DNA from: Pseudodesulfovibrio sp.
Lineage (GTDB): Bacteria > Desulfobacterota > Desulfovibrionia > Desulfovibrionales > Desulfovibrionaceae
Assembly (NCBI GenBank): GCA_016342345.1
Contig: JAEINO010000007.1
Location: 1-64,000, forward strand
DNA length: 64,000 bases
Direction: 5' to 3'
The notes under the pieces are model-generated. The model was not told where the DNA came from, did no database searches, and saw only the letters and a program-made list of their open reading frames with translations. A program made the position numbers and the translations under genes. This document shows positions 8,990 to 18,509 of the stretch, one piece after another (positions within the stretch are counted from its first letter, which is position 1; each line of letters opens with the position of its first letter).

Positions 8990-10963
8990 ATGTCACGAAT
9001 CACTGTCCAGAGTTTGAGTAAATCCTACGGCGGGGAAGCCGTTTTTTCCGATGTCGCCTTCGAGGTCACGGCGGGTATGCGTCTTGCCCTGACCGGACCC
9101 AACGGATGCGGCAAGAGTACGTTGCTCAAGGTTCTGGCTGGAGAGATTGAGCCGGATCTTGGTCAGGTGACCCTGTCAAAGGGGGCTCGCGTCGGCTACG
9201 TGGCGCAGGAGATGGTTGGCGATGTCCTTGATAAACAGTTGTTGCCATGGGTGCTGTCGGCATTGCCTTCCTGGAACGAGTTCTGGGAGCAGTGGGAGCA
9301 GGCCATTACAGACGATGATAACGCCCAGATTGAAAAGCTTGCGCATCGTCAGGCCGAATTTGAGGAATTGTACGGCTATAATCCGGATCACAAGGCTCGC
9401 GCCATATTGACAGGTCTGGGATTTGATGACGACGATCTTTACAAGAGACTTGAAGAGCTTTCCGGTGGCTGGCGCGAACGGGCCAAGCTTGCCCGTGTGC
9501 TTCTGCAGGGCGCGGACATTCTGCTCCTCGACGAACCGACCAACCACCTTGACCTTGAAGCTGTGGAATGGCTTGAGGAGTATCTTCTCGGTTTTCGCGG
9601 CGCGCTCGCTTTTGTTGTTCATGATCGGATTTTTCTTAACCGTGTCGGAACTCATGTCCTGTTTCTGGGAAGTGGCAAACCTGTTTTCCGCAAGGGGTCT
9701 TTTGACGAATTCCTGGTATGGGATCAGGAGAACGCTGAACAGCGACAGAAAGATGCGGCCAAGCTTTCTGCCAGAATTGATAATGAATACAAGTATATCA
9801 ACAAATTTCGCGTCAAGGCACGCAAGGCGGCTCAAGCTCAGAGCAAGCTGAAGAAAGTGGTCAAGCTTGAGGATGAACTCAATTTGATCAAACAGGCTCA
9901 GGCCAATTCTCATCGGGGAAAGAACCTGACTTTTCGATTGCCCACCCCCCGGCGGGGAGACAAGGTCCCGGTTGCTGCTGTTGATCTGGAATTCGAATAT
10001 GAGGGCGGTGTATCTGTTTGGCCCAAACTGGATTTTCAGCTTTTTCGAGGCAAGAAAGTGGCTTTGGTTGCTCCCAACGGAGCGGGCAAGTCAACGCTCC
10101 TCAAGCTTGTTACCGGTGATCTGAAGCCGTCAGGCGGTCATGTTACCATTGGCAGCGGGACTGACGTTGGCTACTTCAGCCAGCACCAACATGAAATTCT
10201 GAATCTCGATAATACGGCCATCGGAGAGATTCGTCGTCTTTCGGACCCGAAATTGACCGAAGAGCAGGTCATGAGCGTGCTCGGTCTGTTCCTGCTCGGT
10301 GAATCCTTTTTCCATCGCAAGGTCAAGGGGCTTTCCGGTGGAGAGAAAAGTCGTCTGCTGCTGGCAAGTCTGTTCCTGGCACGGGCCAATTTTCTCATTC
10401 TTGACGAACCGACCAACCATCTTGATATCGAGACCCGCGAAGGTTTGATTCGTGCATTGAAGGATTACGAGGGCACCTTGTTCTTCGTGGCGCATGACAG
10501 ATATCTGCTCAACGAAGTGGCAGAAGAGATTTGGGCACTTGATTCGGATGGCATCACCCAGCATCTTGGTGGCTTCAAGTCCTATTATGAAAAGAGCAAG
10601 GAAGAGGCTGCATGCAAGGTCAATCCCGAGGCGTGCGTTGTTGAGGTTTCCAAGGAAAAAAGAAAACTCACAAAGGACGAGAAACGCCGTGAAGCCGAGG
10701 AACGCAATCGGCTGTATCGTGAACTCAGGCCGCTCAAAAAAGAGTATGACAAGCTTGAGTCCAATCTGGAGAAGGCTCTCGAAGAACAGGCCGAATTGGA
10801 AGACAGGATGAATGATCCTGCCACGTACGAGAAGCCGGAGCAGGCATTGAAACTTAATTCTGCCTACAAGGAAGCCTCGGAATGGGCTGAAACCCTCATG
10901 GAGCAGATGGCTGTTCTGGAAGAAAGGATGGAAGCCATAACCGTTGAAGTGGGAGATGAGTAG
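8990..10963 (+). CDS. ABC-F family ATPase, Uup/YdiF-like
   Basis: A 657-residue soluble protein with two ABC cassettes and no membrane segment, the hallmark of ABC-F proteins that act on the ribosome or nucleic acid. Cassette 1 has GPNGCGKST near 36-44, LSGGWRERAKLA and LLLDEPTNHLD; cassette 2 has APNGAGKST near 363, LSGGEKSRL and LILDEPTNHLD. The linker between them is long, basic and helical. The charged C-terminus (about 540-650) forms a predicted coiled coil as in Uup. A Nudix hydrolase gene overlaps its stop codon by one base, so the two are translationally coupled. Confidence 0.93.
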   Translation: MSRITVQSLSKSYGGEAVFSDVAFEVTAGMRLALTGPNGCGKSTLLKVLAGEIEPDLGQVTLSKGARVGYVAQEMVGDVLDKQLLPWVLSALPSWNEFWEQWEQAITDDDNAQIEKLAHRQAEFEELYGYNPDHKARAILTGLGFDDDDLYKRLEELSGGWRERAKLARVLLQGADILLLDEPTNHLDLEAVEWLEEYLLGFRGALAFVVHDRIFLNRVGTHVLFLGSGKPVFRKGSFDEFLVWDQENAEQRQKDAAKLSARIDNEYKYINKFRVKARKAAQAQSKLKKVVKLEDELNLIKQAQANSHRGKNLTFRLPTPRRGDKVPVAAVDLEFEYEGGVSVWPKLDFQLFRGKKVALVAPNGAGKSTLLKLVTGDLKPSGGHVTIGSGTDVGYFSQHQHEILNLDNTAIGEIRRLSDPKLTEEQVMSVLGLFLLGESFFHRKVKGLSGGEKSRLLLASLFLARANFLILDEPTNHLDIETREGLIRALKDYEGTLFFVAHDRYLLNEVAEEIWALDSDGITQHLGGFKSYYEKSKEEAACKVNPEACVVEVSKEKRKLTKDEKRREAEERNRLYRELRPLKKEYDKLESNLEKALEEQAELEDRMNDPATYEKPEQALKLNSAYKEASEWAETLMEQMAVLEERMEAITVEVGDE

Positions 10964-11349
10964 TGAAGCCCCTGCTTGATGTGGTTGCCGGAGTAATCTG
11001 GCGGGATGGTGAGTATCTTGCCGTTGAGAGACCGGAAGGTTTCAAAATGGCCGGATGGTGGGAATTTCCCGGTGGAAAAATGGAAGATGGGGAATCCCGG
11101 GAGGAGGCCCTTGTCCGGGAATTGCAGGAGGAACTTGGTATCACGCCTGTTGATTTTGAGTTCTGGCGGGAGGTTGTTCATGAATACGACGATTTTTTAG
11201 TTCGCTTGTATTTCTTTAATATACATGGTTATTCAGGTGAATTAGCTTCGCTTGAGGGCCAAAGAATGTCCTGGGTCAACCCGACATTGCCTTCGAGTCT
11301 CAAGTATCTTCCCGCTGATGTCGTGATTGTTGAAGCTCTCCATGAGTGA
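10963..11349 (+). CDS. Nudix hydrolase, MutT-like
   Basis: A 128-residue hydrolase of the MutT group, which cleaves oxidised or surplus nucleoside triphosphates such as 8-oxo-dGTP. The Nudix box G-x5-E-x7-REU-x-EE-x-GU is intact from about residue 36 (GGKMEDGES, then REL, QEELGI). The N-terminus DVVAGVIWRDGEYL and the FEFPGG-like WWEFPGG segment match the family. It starts with GTG overlapping the stop of the ABC-F gene (TAGTG). No partner gene indicates a narrower substrate. Confidence 0.88.
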   Translation: MKPLLDVVAGVIWRDGEYLAVERPEGFKMAGWWEFPGGKMEDGESREEALVRELQEELGITPVDFEFWREVVHEYDDFLVRLYFFNIHGYSGELASLEGQRMSWVNPTLPSSLKYLPADVVIVEALHE

Positions 11350-11483
11350 TGATTTGTTACTCATACGGTGATATCCGGTTATTTCTCCATTGAAGGTTCG
11401 ATCAAGAAAGCGTATGTATTTCTACTCGCATTCTGGCCTGGGAACACTGTTTATGGATATTGTAAGTTGCAAGGAGTATTGCA

Positions 11484-12356
11484 TTGCGTGTTTGTGATCT
11501 GATTGAAAAGAAATCTCCGTTTATTTCCCTGGAGTTTTTTCCGCCCAAGGAAAAGGACGCATGGCCCTCTTTTTTTGAAGTTGTTGATGAACTCAAGGAA
11601 CTTGATCCGTTGTTTGCGTCCGTGACCTATGGTGCTGGCGGCGGCACTCAGGACAATACCCTGGAGATTGCCACCCGCATGAAGCGGGATCACGGCATTG
11701 AGCCAATCACGCATCTGACCAGTGTCGGAGCCTCGGCTGATAAATTGGATGAATTCCTGCAAAGCCTGTGTGATTCGGACATTCAGAATGTTCTGGCCCT
11801 GCGTGGCGATCCGCCGCAAGGGCAGGATGATTTTGATTTCAATGCCCAGGAGTTCAAGCACGCAACGGATGTCATCGAGTTCATTCGCAAGCGGTACCCG
11901 GACATGTGCGTTGGTGGCGCGGCCTATCCTGAGCCTCACCCGGAATCGCCTTCCATTCAGTCCGATCTCGATATGGTCAATTTGAAGGTGCAGAAGGGCG
12001 CAGAATTTCTTGTGACCCAACTGTTTTTCGATAATCGTCTCTATTTCGATTACGTGGACAGGTTGCGGGCCATGGGATCGAATGTTCCGGCCATTCCCGG
12101 CGTTCTGCCGATCATGAGTCTTCGGTCGGCCAAGTTTATCCTTGGACTGTGCGGTGCGGCCATTCCCGGAAAATTTCTTAGTGCCTTGGAAAAGGCTCAT
12201 GCTGAAGGCGGTGACGATGCCGTGTATGAACTGGGCATCGGATATGCAGTCAGGCAGGCCCAGGAACTGATAGATGGCGGCGCGCCGGGTGTGCATCTGT
12301 ACACGCTCAATCGTGCCAAGGCCTGTCTCGAAATTGGTAGAAAATTAAAGATATAG
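11484..12356 (+). CDS. metF: 5,10-methylenetetrahydrofolate reductase
   Basis: It reduces methylene-tetrahydrofolate to methyl-tetrahydrofolate with FAD, feeding methionine synthesis and one-carbon flow. The 290-residue protein shows SLEFFPPK (catalytic glutamate), the VTYGAGG segment, LALRGDPP near 107-114, a GGAAYPEPHPES loop, and the QLFFDN motif, all typical. It starts with TTG 11484, seven bases after AAGGAG. asd follows 16 bases on; both genes feed methionine precursors, so an operon is likely. Confidence 0.94.
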   Translation: MRVCDLIEKKSPFISLEFFPPKEKDAWPSFFEVVDELKELDPLFASVTYGAGGGTQDNTLEIATRMKRDHGIEPITHLTSVGASADKLDEFLQSLCDSDIQNVLALRGDPPQGQDDFDFNAQEFKHATDVIEFIRKRYPDMCVGGAAYPEPHPESPSIQSDLDMVNLKVQKGAEFLVTQLFFDNRLYFDYVDRLRAMGSNVPAIPGVLPIMSLRSAKFILGLCGAAIPGKFLSALEKAHAEGGDDAVYELGIGYAVRQAQELIDGGAPGVHLYTLNRAKACLEIGRKLKI

Positions 12357-12372
12357 TCAGATTGGAGATACT

Positions 12373-13398
12373 ATGAGCAAGTCCCTTGTGGTGGCTGTCT
12401 GCGGCGCAACTGGTGCTGTCGGGCGCGAGATGTTGACGGTTCTGGAGCAGCGGAATTTCCCGCACAGTGAGATTATTGCCATGGCTTCGGCACGGAGTGT
12501 GGGCAAGAAAGTACCCTTCATGGATCGCGAACTGACTGTGGTCGAGATGACCGAAGATTCATTCGAGGGAGTTGATCTGGCCCTGTTTTCCGCAGGTGGA
12601 AGCACGTCCGAGAAGTTTGCCCCCATTGCGGTCAAGGCCGGTTGTGTGGTGGTTGACAACTCTTCTGCCTGGCGCATGAATGACGAGTGCCCCTTGGTTG
12701 TTCCCGAGGTGAATCCTCATGATCTCGACTGGCACAAGGGCATCATAGCCAACCCGAACTGTTCCACCATTCAAATGATGGTTGCCCTGAAGCCCATTCA
12801 TGACGAGGCACGGATCAAGCGAGTGGTGGTTTCCACCTATCAGGCTGTTTCCGGCACAGGTCAGAAGGCCATCGAAGAATTGGAGAATCAGGTGCGTCGG
12901 CTCATGAACGGTCAGCCTGTGGTTGCTGACGTGTACCCACACCAGATTGCTTTCAACTGTTTGCCGCATATCGATGTGTTCATGGATAATGGGTACACCA
13001 AGGAAGAAATGAAGATGGTCAATGAGACCATCAAGATCATGGGTGATCCGTCCATCAAGGTCACTGCCACTTGCGTCCGTGTGCCGGTTTTCTACAGCCA
13101 CAGCGAGTCTTTGAATATCGAGACTGAAGTGAAACTGTCGGCCAATGACGTCAGGGCATTGCTTGCCAAGGCACCGGGAATCATCGTTGAAGACTACACG
13201 GAAAAGAATATCTATCCCATGGCGATCAATGCTGCGGGCGAAGATGCTACCTATGTTGGCCGCATTCGTGAGGATGAGACCATCGAGAATGGTATAAATA
13301 TGTGGATTGTTTCCGATAATATTCGAAAGGGCGCAGCCCTGAACACAGTCCAGATTGCCGAGACCCTGATCGAGCGTGATCTGGTTCGTGTTCCTTAA
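12373..13398 (+). CDS. asd: Aspartate-semialdehyde dehydrogenase
   Basis: It reduces aspartyl phosphate to aspartate semialdehyde with NADPH, the branch point to lysine, methionine and threonine. At 341 residues it belongs to the shorter Gram-positive/archaeal-like group. Features are the nucleotide loop GATGAVGREML near 10-20, the catalytic cysteine in NPNCSTIQM near residue 130, and the conserved RVPV and H of the C-terminal domain. It lies between metF and a class IV aminotransferase with short gaps. Confidence 0.95.
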   Translation: MSKSLVVAVCGATGAVGREMLTVLEQRNFPHSEIIAMASARSVGKKVPFMDRELTVVEMTEDSFEGVDLALFSAGGSTSEKFAPIAVKAGCVVVDNSSAWRMNDECPLVVPEVNPHDLDWHKGIIANPNCSTIQMMVALKPIHDEARIKRVVVSTYQAVSGTGQKAIEELENQVRRLMNGQPVVADVYPHQIAFNCLPHIDVFMDNGYTKEEMKMVNETIKIMGDPSIKVTATCVRVPVFYSHSESLNIETEVKLSANDVRALLAKAPGIIVEDYTEKNIYPMAINAAGEDATYVGRIREDETIENGINMWIVSDNIRKGAALNTVQIAETLIERDLVRVP

Positions 13399-13415
13399 AA
13401 CCCAAGGATTATGTG

Positions 13416-14357
13416 ATGGTGAAAGTAGCGGATTCCAAAGCCTACATGGAGGCCATGCTCGCATCCGATAGGCCAGGATCGTCCGAGTTTCATGCTTTCT
13501 ATGAACATCGTGTGGGCATGATTTGTACTGATCCCAGACTGATGCTCATGCCATGGGACGATCATCTTGTTCATCGTGGTGACGGTATCTTCGAGACCAT
13601 GAAATTCGTGGGCAGGAAACTCTACCAGCTTGAACCACACATGGCCCGCATGCAACGATCGTGTGAGGCAATTTATCTGACCCCGCCCTGTTCCTGGGAT
13701 GAGATTCGGGAATTGATTCTTGAGGTCGCTCGGGCTGGAAAGCGTGAGACCGGCATGGTTCGTGTTCTGCTCGGACGCGGTCCTGGCGGGTTCGGAATTT
13801 ATCCGTCAGAGTGTCCGGAAACGAGTTTGTATGTAGTTTCCTACGACCTGCATCCCAAGTCCGAGAAGGTCTACGAGGAAGGCGTAACCGCCTTTAAAAC
13901 GTCAATCCCGGCCAAGCAGTCATACCTAGCGGCCATCAAGTCCATTGACTATCTGCCGAACGTGCTCATGAAACGTGAAGCAGTGGAAAAGGGGTATGAC
14001 TTTCCGTTCTGTTTCGACCGTAGCGGTTATCTGGCCGAAGGGGCCACGGAAAACGTGTGCATGGTTGACTCAACTGGCAGGCTGATCATTCCCGAATTCA
14101 CCAATGCACTGGCTGGAACCACTCTCCTGCGAGCGGTGGACCTGATCAAGGATGAGATGTCGGTCACCTTTCGTGGCATCAGTGAGAATGAACTTCTCGA
14201 AGCTCGTGAGGTCATCATTGTCGGCACCACCGGTGATGCCATTCCAGTGGTTCGTTTCAACGGGAAACCGATTCACGATGTGCGACCCGGACCGGTGGCA
14301 AAACGTCTCAGGGAATTGCTCATTCGGGATTTGGAAGAGACTGGAATACAGCTTTAG
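13416..14357 (+). CDS. PLP-dependent class IV aminotransferase
   Basis: Fold-type IV PLP enzyme of 313 residues, related to branched-chain and D-amino acid aminotransferases and to 4-amino-4-deoxychorismate lyase (PabC). Visible motifs are the HRGDGIFET segment near 50, the likely PLP lysine in AAIKSIDYLPNV near 170, EGATENVCMV near 208, and GTTGDAIPV near the end. Sequence alone does not decide between IlvE, Dat and PabC; the neighbouring leucine and aspartate-family genes favour an amino-acid role. The ATG at 13416 sits seven bases after AAGGA. A strong terminator follows. Confidence 0.85.
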   Translation: MVKVADSKAYMEAMLASDRPGSSEFHAFYEHRVGMICTDPRLMLMPWDDHLVHRGDGIFETMKFVGRKLYQLEPHMARMQRSCEAIYLTPPCSWDEIRELILEVARAGKRETGMVRVLLGRGPGGFGIYPSECPETSLYVVSYDLHPKSEKVYEEGVTAFKTSIPAKQSYLAAIKSIDYLPNVLMKREAVEKGYDFPFCFDRSGYLAEGATENVCMVDSTGRLIIPEFTNALAGTTLLRAVDLIKDEMSVTFRGISENELLEAREVIIVGTTGDAIPVVRFNGKPIHDVRPGPVAKRLRELLIRDLEETGIQL

Positions 14358-14447
14358 ATTATCATGCATTGAAAGACGTGAAGGTGCCACCTGCAACGGA
14401 TGGTCCTAGCAGTCTGGAAAGGCTTGAGTGATACGATGAAAGATATA

Positions 14448-14486
14448 ACCCTCGCGTAATATGGATTGCGCGAGGGTCTTTTTTTT
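14448..14486 (+). terminator. Rho-independent terminator after the aminotransferase gene
   Basis: ACCCTCGCG and CGCGAGGGT form a nine-base stem around a 12-base loop, followed by CTTTTTTTT. It closes the rightward operon ahead of a minus-strand glycosyltransferase. Confidence 0.92.
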
Positions 14487-14532
14487 GGGTGAGTTCAACT
14501 CTGCTGCTCTGGTTTTCTCGAAAGCACCTTTG

Positions 14533-15441
14533 TCACAACACTGCCTTTGTGTGTCGAACTGCCAGATCGAATTGGCGAATGGCTTTGTCGGCCATGATAT
14601 TCGTTCCCATTTGCTTTGTGATGGAGTCGTGCATCATTCTGGTTACATCCATGGGGCCGGGGATGGTCATGAAGCTGTATGCTGTGGCCCAGGCATCGCC
14701 GCGCAGATAGGACAACGCCCACCTGACAGTGTGCATGTGGAAGAAAGACTGGTTGTTGATAACGATCATTGCTTTGCATCGTCCATCTTCTGCGCGTTCC
14801 CTGAAGGATGTTTTGGTATGCTCACAGGAGGCCAGCGGATAGTTGACATGATAGAATCTGTTCCCTGCCAGAGCCGCCTGTATCCATAAATCCCAATCTC
14901 GATAAATTGTATTGTCCCTGAAACCGCAAGTGCTTTCCCATGCATTTCTGGTGAGCAGGACCGCCGGACCGAGAAAGTTCTGGATTTGGAGCAGGTCATC
15001 CCTGAAATCGGGCAACTGTACCATGTTCGGATGTGGAGTGCTGCTTTTCTTGTGGGCAAGGCAGATGTAGTCCGTGTACATGATGTCTGTTTCAGGGTGG
15101 TCGGAGAAGACTGAGAGTGCTGTGGTCATGTACTTTGGATCAAGCCTGTAATCCGGGCGCAGAAAGAGGAGAAGGTCCCCTTTTGCGAGCTTTGCGGCAG
15201 CATTTCGTGCCATGGCTGGATTGGTTGAATCCTGCATGTTTTCCAGACGAATATTATCGATATCGGTGATGGCTTTCCAGAGCAGAGGTGCGGAAGAATG
15301 GTGGCTGCCGTTTCCTGCTACGATTATTTCCAATCGGTCCTGACCATTTGATTGGCGTGAAATCGATTGAAGCAGGCGCGGCAAACCAGGGTGGGTTTCC
15401 AAATCGGAAACAATTATTGAGATTAGTCCTCTCGAATGCAC
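14533..15441 (-). CDS. Glycosyltransferase family 2 protein
   Basis: A GT-A fold glycosyltransferase of 302 residues. The N-terminus LISIIVSDLETHPGL and the segment MARNAAAKLAKGDLLLFLRPD match the GT2 nucleotide-sugar-binding half. The usual metal-binding DxD is replaced by PDYRLD, which keeps only spaced aspartates. A catalytic region with YRDWDLWIQAALAG (ED-like motif) follows. There is no membrane helix. I favour GTG 15441, which has AAGGAAGGGG in front, over the upstream GTG at 15516. Its target is unknown; dTDP-rhamnose genes lie 3 kb away on the same strand and a surface glycan or flagellin are candidates. Confidence 0.82.
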   Translation of the reverse strand: MHSRGLISIIVSDLETHPGLPRLLQSISRQSNGQDRLEIIVAGNGSHHSSAPLLWKAITDIDNIRLENMQDSTNPAMARNAAAKLAKGDLLLFLRPDYRLDPKYMTTALSVFSDHPETDIMYTDYICLAHKKSSTPHPNMVQLPDFRDDLLQIQNFLGPAVLLTRNAWESTCGFRDNTIYRDWDLWIQAALAGNRFYHVNYPLASCEHTKTSFRERAEDGRCKAMIVINNQSFFHMHTVRWALSYLRGDAWATAYSFMTIPGPMDVTRMMHDSITKQMGTNIMADKAIRQFDLAVRHTKAVL

Positions 15442-15717
15442 TACAGACCCCTTCCTTGGGATGTCTTTTGATAAACCGGGCGAGGCAGCACGTTCCGTGT
15501 GCACAATTATCCTCACTCGTGCTTTTTATATCGGCGGTAAAATGGATAACTTTATGCTTTGGATATGTTTTTTTGAAAAAAACGGTGAATTGTTTTTCAC
15601 GGCTTCTCTTGCGTAGGCTTCAACCTTCACGTATGTATTGCAAAAGTCTGAGAGTGTGTCGGTGCCTTTTTGCCAAGACGGACCGGCTTTGTTCATAATT
15701 GATCCAGGTGGTGGTGC

Positions 15718-18444
15718 GTGGCAATTTTCAAATGCGAATCCTGTGGATATGAACGAGATGTCCCTGACAAACTCCTGGGAAAAAAAGCGAAATGTCCAGA
15801 TTGTGGGCACGGCGTAACTATTGTCGATCAGCTTCTGGTCGAAGATGAATCCTTTGAAGCTGTGTTCGAGGACGCCGATATGGCCGAGTATGAGGAGGAC
15901 TATGACTCTTCAGGACAGAATGACGATGAGTCATCCGGGCCTATCGACCTTGACGATGAAGACACTGAGATCGACTTCGAAACAGGTGATGTGGTCTGTT
16001 CCGGCTGCGGTCATGTCATGGGTGAGGATCAGGCTGCGGTGTGTCCGGAATGTGGGGGCATCGTTGAAAGGCCTCACTCTTTTCCTGAACTGGATGAAGA
16101 TGACGTTGACGTAAGTGATCTGGCTGATGACGATGTCCGACAGGTCTGGGATGCTGATTATTCGGGAAATGAAGGTCAGACCGAAGCAGCCATTGATGCC
16201 GTTGAAGTGGTAGATGGATGGCGTCTTTTTGAAGGTTCTTTTCCTCTGAATATATATGCAGGGATAGTTTCCGGTGCCCTTGCTTTCTTTTTTGCTGTGG
16301 CCATGTCCCTGTTGGCTTCATCTCAGCAGGGTGTTTATGTGCTTTTGCCCTATATTTTAGGCACGGCTTTGACGGGCATGGTTGTCGGCAGCATCTTTTT
16401 TTCTTTTCAGACCAGGATTCCATTTGCTCTGGCCGGTCCAGAGAGCACCGTGACAGTGGTGCTCTTCTTATTGATCGGAGGTATTTATCGGTCCATGGTC
16501 AACGACTATAGTGTCGAGTTCATTTTGCCCACCATCCTTGCTGCCATTGTCACGACTTCGTTTGTTGCCGGGGGTGGATTGTGGCTTCTTGGCAAGCTCA
16601 AGGCTGGCGAATATGTCAGATATATTCCAATCCACATTCTTGGCGGGGTAATCGGTGGCGTCGGGGTCTTTGTTCTGTTCGGATCTGTTGATTGGATGGG
16701 ACAGCTTGCCCTTGATTGGAACAACCTCTACAGCGCAGTCAATTCTTTCATTTTGAATATTCATTCCGATGCTTTTCTCGATATCATAGTGCCGAGCATC
16801 GCGTTTGGTGTGATTCTTTTCCTTGCAACGGCCTGGATCAGGAACTCTCTTTTCATGCTGGCTTTGATACTGGTTGCGTCCGGTGTCGGGTATGCCGCAG
16901 GATTATGGGGGGCGGATATGAATATAAGTTCACTGGCATCTCCTATTCCTTTTCCTGAAGCCGGAGTCATGATTCATCCGTCCGAGGTGTTCAAGTCTGG
17001 TTTGTATTCCAATATCCAGTGGGGAATAATCAAGTCCAATGGGTTGTACATGGGAGCAGTTGTCGTTCTCATCATGCTGACAGTCATGTACCGGATAACA
17101 ACTCTTGAAATGATCATGGGACGGGAATCCGAGCTCAACGACGAGTACAGGGCACTCGGTTTGACCAATATGGTTTCCGGCCTGTGTGGTGGCATGCCAT
17201 CCTCTCTTTCCTACGAGCGGAGTGCTGGCAACCATGCTTCAGGGGCCAGGGGGCCTATAGCTGGCATTATGGCCGGTCTGATTTGTGGGGTGGGGCTGTT
17301 TTATGCCGATGTCGTTTTGCCCATGATTCCTCGTTTTGTTCCCGAAGGCCTGCTCATTTACGCTGGTCTTGACCTTATTCGTAGTTGGTTGTTCAAAACC
17401 AAGACAACATTTACCCGCCGTGATGACATCTGGATGCTGTGGATCACCTTTTTAGCCACGGTGTTATTTGGTGTGCTCGAAGGTATCGGTCTTGGCGTGG
17501 GGTTGGCTCTGATGGTTACCGTGAGTCGGTACAGCAGGGATGGGGCTGTTCGCAATGTCCTGTCCGGTTCCAACCATCGCAGCAATGTTGATCGTGCTTC
17601 GGCTCAGCAACGGATTCTCAAGGAGTTTGGCGATCACATTCATATTCTGAGGCTTCAGGGGTTCCTTTTCCTGGGGTCCATGGAACGGTTGCTCAAGGAC
17701 ATTCGCATCCGTCTGGATGATCGTGACAAGCTGCCTGTGAAATATCTCATTCTTGATTTCAAATTGGTTACCGGGCTTGCTTCTGCTGCTGGACTGGGTC
17801 TGGACAAGTTGCATAATCTGGTCGCTGATTACGAATTGGAACTTATCATAACCAATGCGCCCTTTGAGCTTGAGGAACACCTTGAACAAAGCGGACATGT
17901 AGGTGAGGGAGAGGGCTTGTTCAAAGCCTTTTTCAACCTTGATTATGCCCTTGAGTGGTGCGAAAACCATGTTCTTGATTCCGAGAACATGCTCAAGATG
18001 AAACAGTTGACCCTGCCTCAACTGCTGGCACCGGTTTTCCCGGAGCCAAAGTATATCCCTGCTCTCATGAAGGTTCTCAAGCGCGAGGTGGCCGACAAGG
18101 GAGAGGCTGTCTTCCGTCAAGGTGACAAGTCTGATTCCATGTATTTTGTTGAATCCGGCAAGCTGGATGTTGAACTGGAGTTGGAAGGCGGCAAGATTTT
18201 GCGACTGAAGAAGGTCGGTCCTGGAGCTGTTTTCGGAGAAATGGGCATCTACACGCTGGCTCCGCGTTCCGCGACCATCCGTGCTGCTGAAAAATGCGTG
18301 CTCTACAAGATGACGATAGAGAAGCTGGATGCCGTGGAGAAACGTGCACCGGTATTGGTCACGGCCATCAATCGTTTCCTGATCAATATGCTTTCCGAGC
18401 GGTTGGGCGATGCTAATGCAAAGGTACGTGATCTGATGCTGTAG
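15718..18444 (+). CDS. SulP-family anion transporter with zinc-ribbon, STAS and cNMP-binding domains
   Basis: A 908-residue fusion. Residues 1-30 form a zinc ribbon (CxxC at 6/9 and 26/29); about 35-90 is very acidic; a second CxxC pair lies near 93-112. From about 175 to 620 run some ten to twelve membrane helices of the SLC26/SulP type. A STAS domain (about 640-765) and a cyclic-nucleotide-binding domain (about 785-895) close the protein; the latter keeps the phosphate-binding cassette FGEMGIY...PRSATI. SulP proteins carry sulfate, bicarbonate or other anions; STAS and cNMP modules imply regulated transport. It starts with GTG 15718 after AGGTGGTG and is divergent from the glycosyltransferase gene. 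The zinc-ribbon head is unusual. Confidence 0.9.
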   Translation: MAIFKCESCGYERDVPDKLLGKKAKCPDCGHGVTIVDQLLVEDESFEAVFEDADMAEYEEDYDSSGQNDDESSGPIDLDDEDTEIDFETGDVVCSGCGHVMGEDQAAVCPECGGIVERPHSFPELDEDDVDVSDLADDDVRQVWDADYSGNEGQTEAAIDAVEVVDGWRLFEGSFPLNIYAGIVSGALAFFFAVAMSLLASSQQGVYVLLPYILGTALTGMVVGSIFFSFQTRIPFALAGPESTVTVVLFLLIGGIYRSMVNDYSVEFILPTILAAIVTTSFVAGGGLWLLGKLKAGEYVRYIPIHILGGVIGGVGVFVLFGSVDWMGQLALDWNNLYSAVNSFILNIHSDAFLDIIVPSIAFGVILFLATAWIRNSLFMLALILVASGVGYAAGLWGADMNISSLASPIPFPEAGVMIHPSEVFKSGLYSNIQWGIIKSNGLYMGAVVVLIMLTVMYRITTLEMIMGRESELNDEYRALGLTNMVSGLCGGMPSSLSYERSAGNHASGARGPIAGIMAGLICGVGLFYADVVLPMIPRFVPEGLLIYAGLDLIRSWLFKTKTTFTRRDDIWMLWITFLATVLFGVLEGIGLGVGLALMVTVSRYSRDGAVRNVLSGSNHRSNVDRASAQQRILKEFGDHIHILRLQGFLFLGSMERLLKDIRIRLDDRDKLPVKYLILDFKLVTGLASAAGLGLDKLHNLVADYELELIITNAPFELEEHLEQSGHVGEGEGLFKAFFNLDYALEWCENHVLDSENMLKMKQLTLPQLLAPVFPEPKYIPALMKVLKREVADKGEAVFRQGDKSDSMYFVESGKLDVELELEGGKILRLKKVGPGAVFGEMGIYTLAPRSATIRAAEKCVLYKMTIEKLDAVEKRAPVLVTAINRFLINMLSERLGDANAKVRDLML

Positions 18445-18509
18445 CCGGTCGTTGAAAACCTAACTGTCGTACCTGAAATCTAATTATCGCTGGCAGCCTT
18501 TGCCCGGTC

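Noticed and set aside
14461-14889. A plus-strand frame overlapping the terminator and the glycosyltransferase
   Set aside because: It begins inside the terminator hairpin and lies opposite the glycosyltransferase gene.
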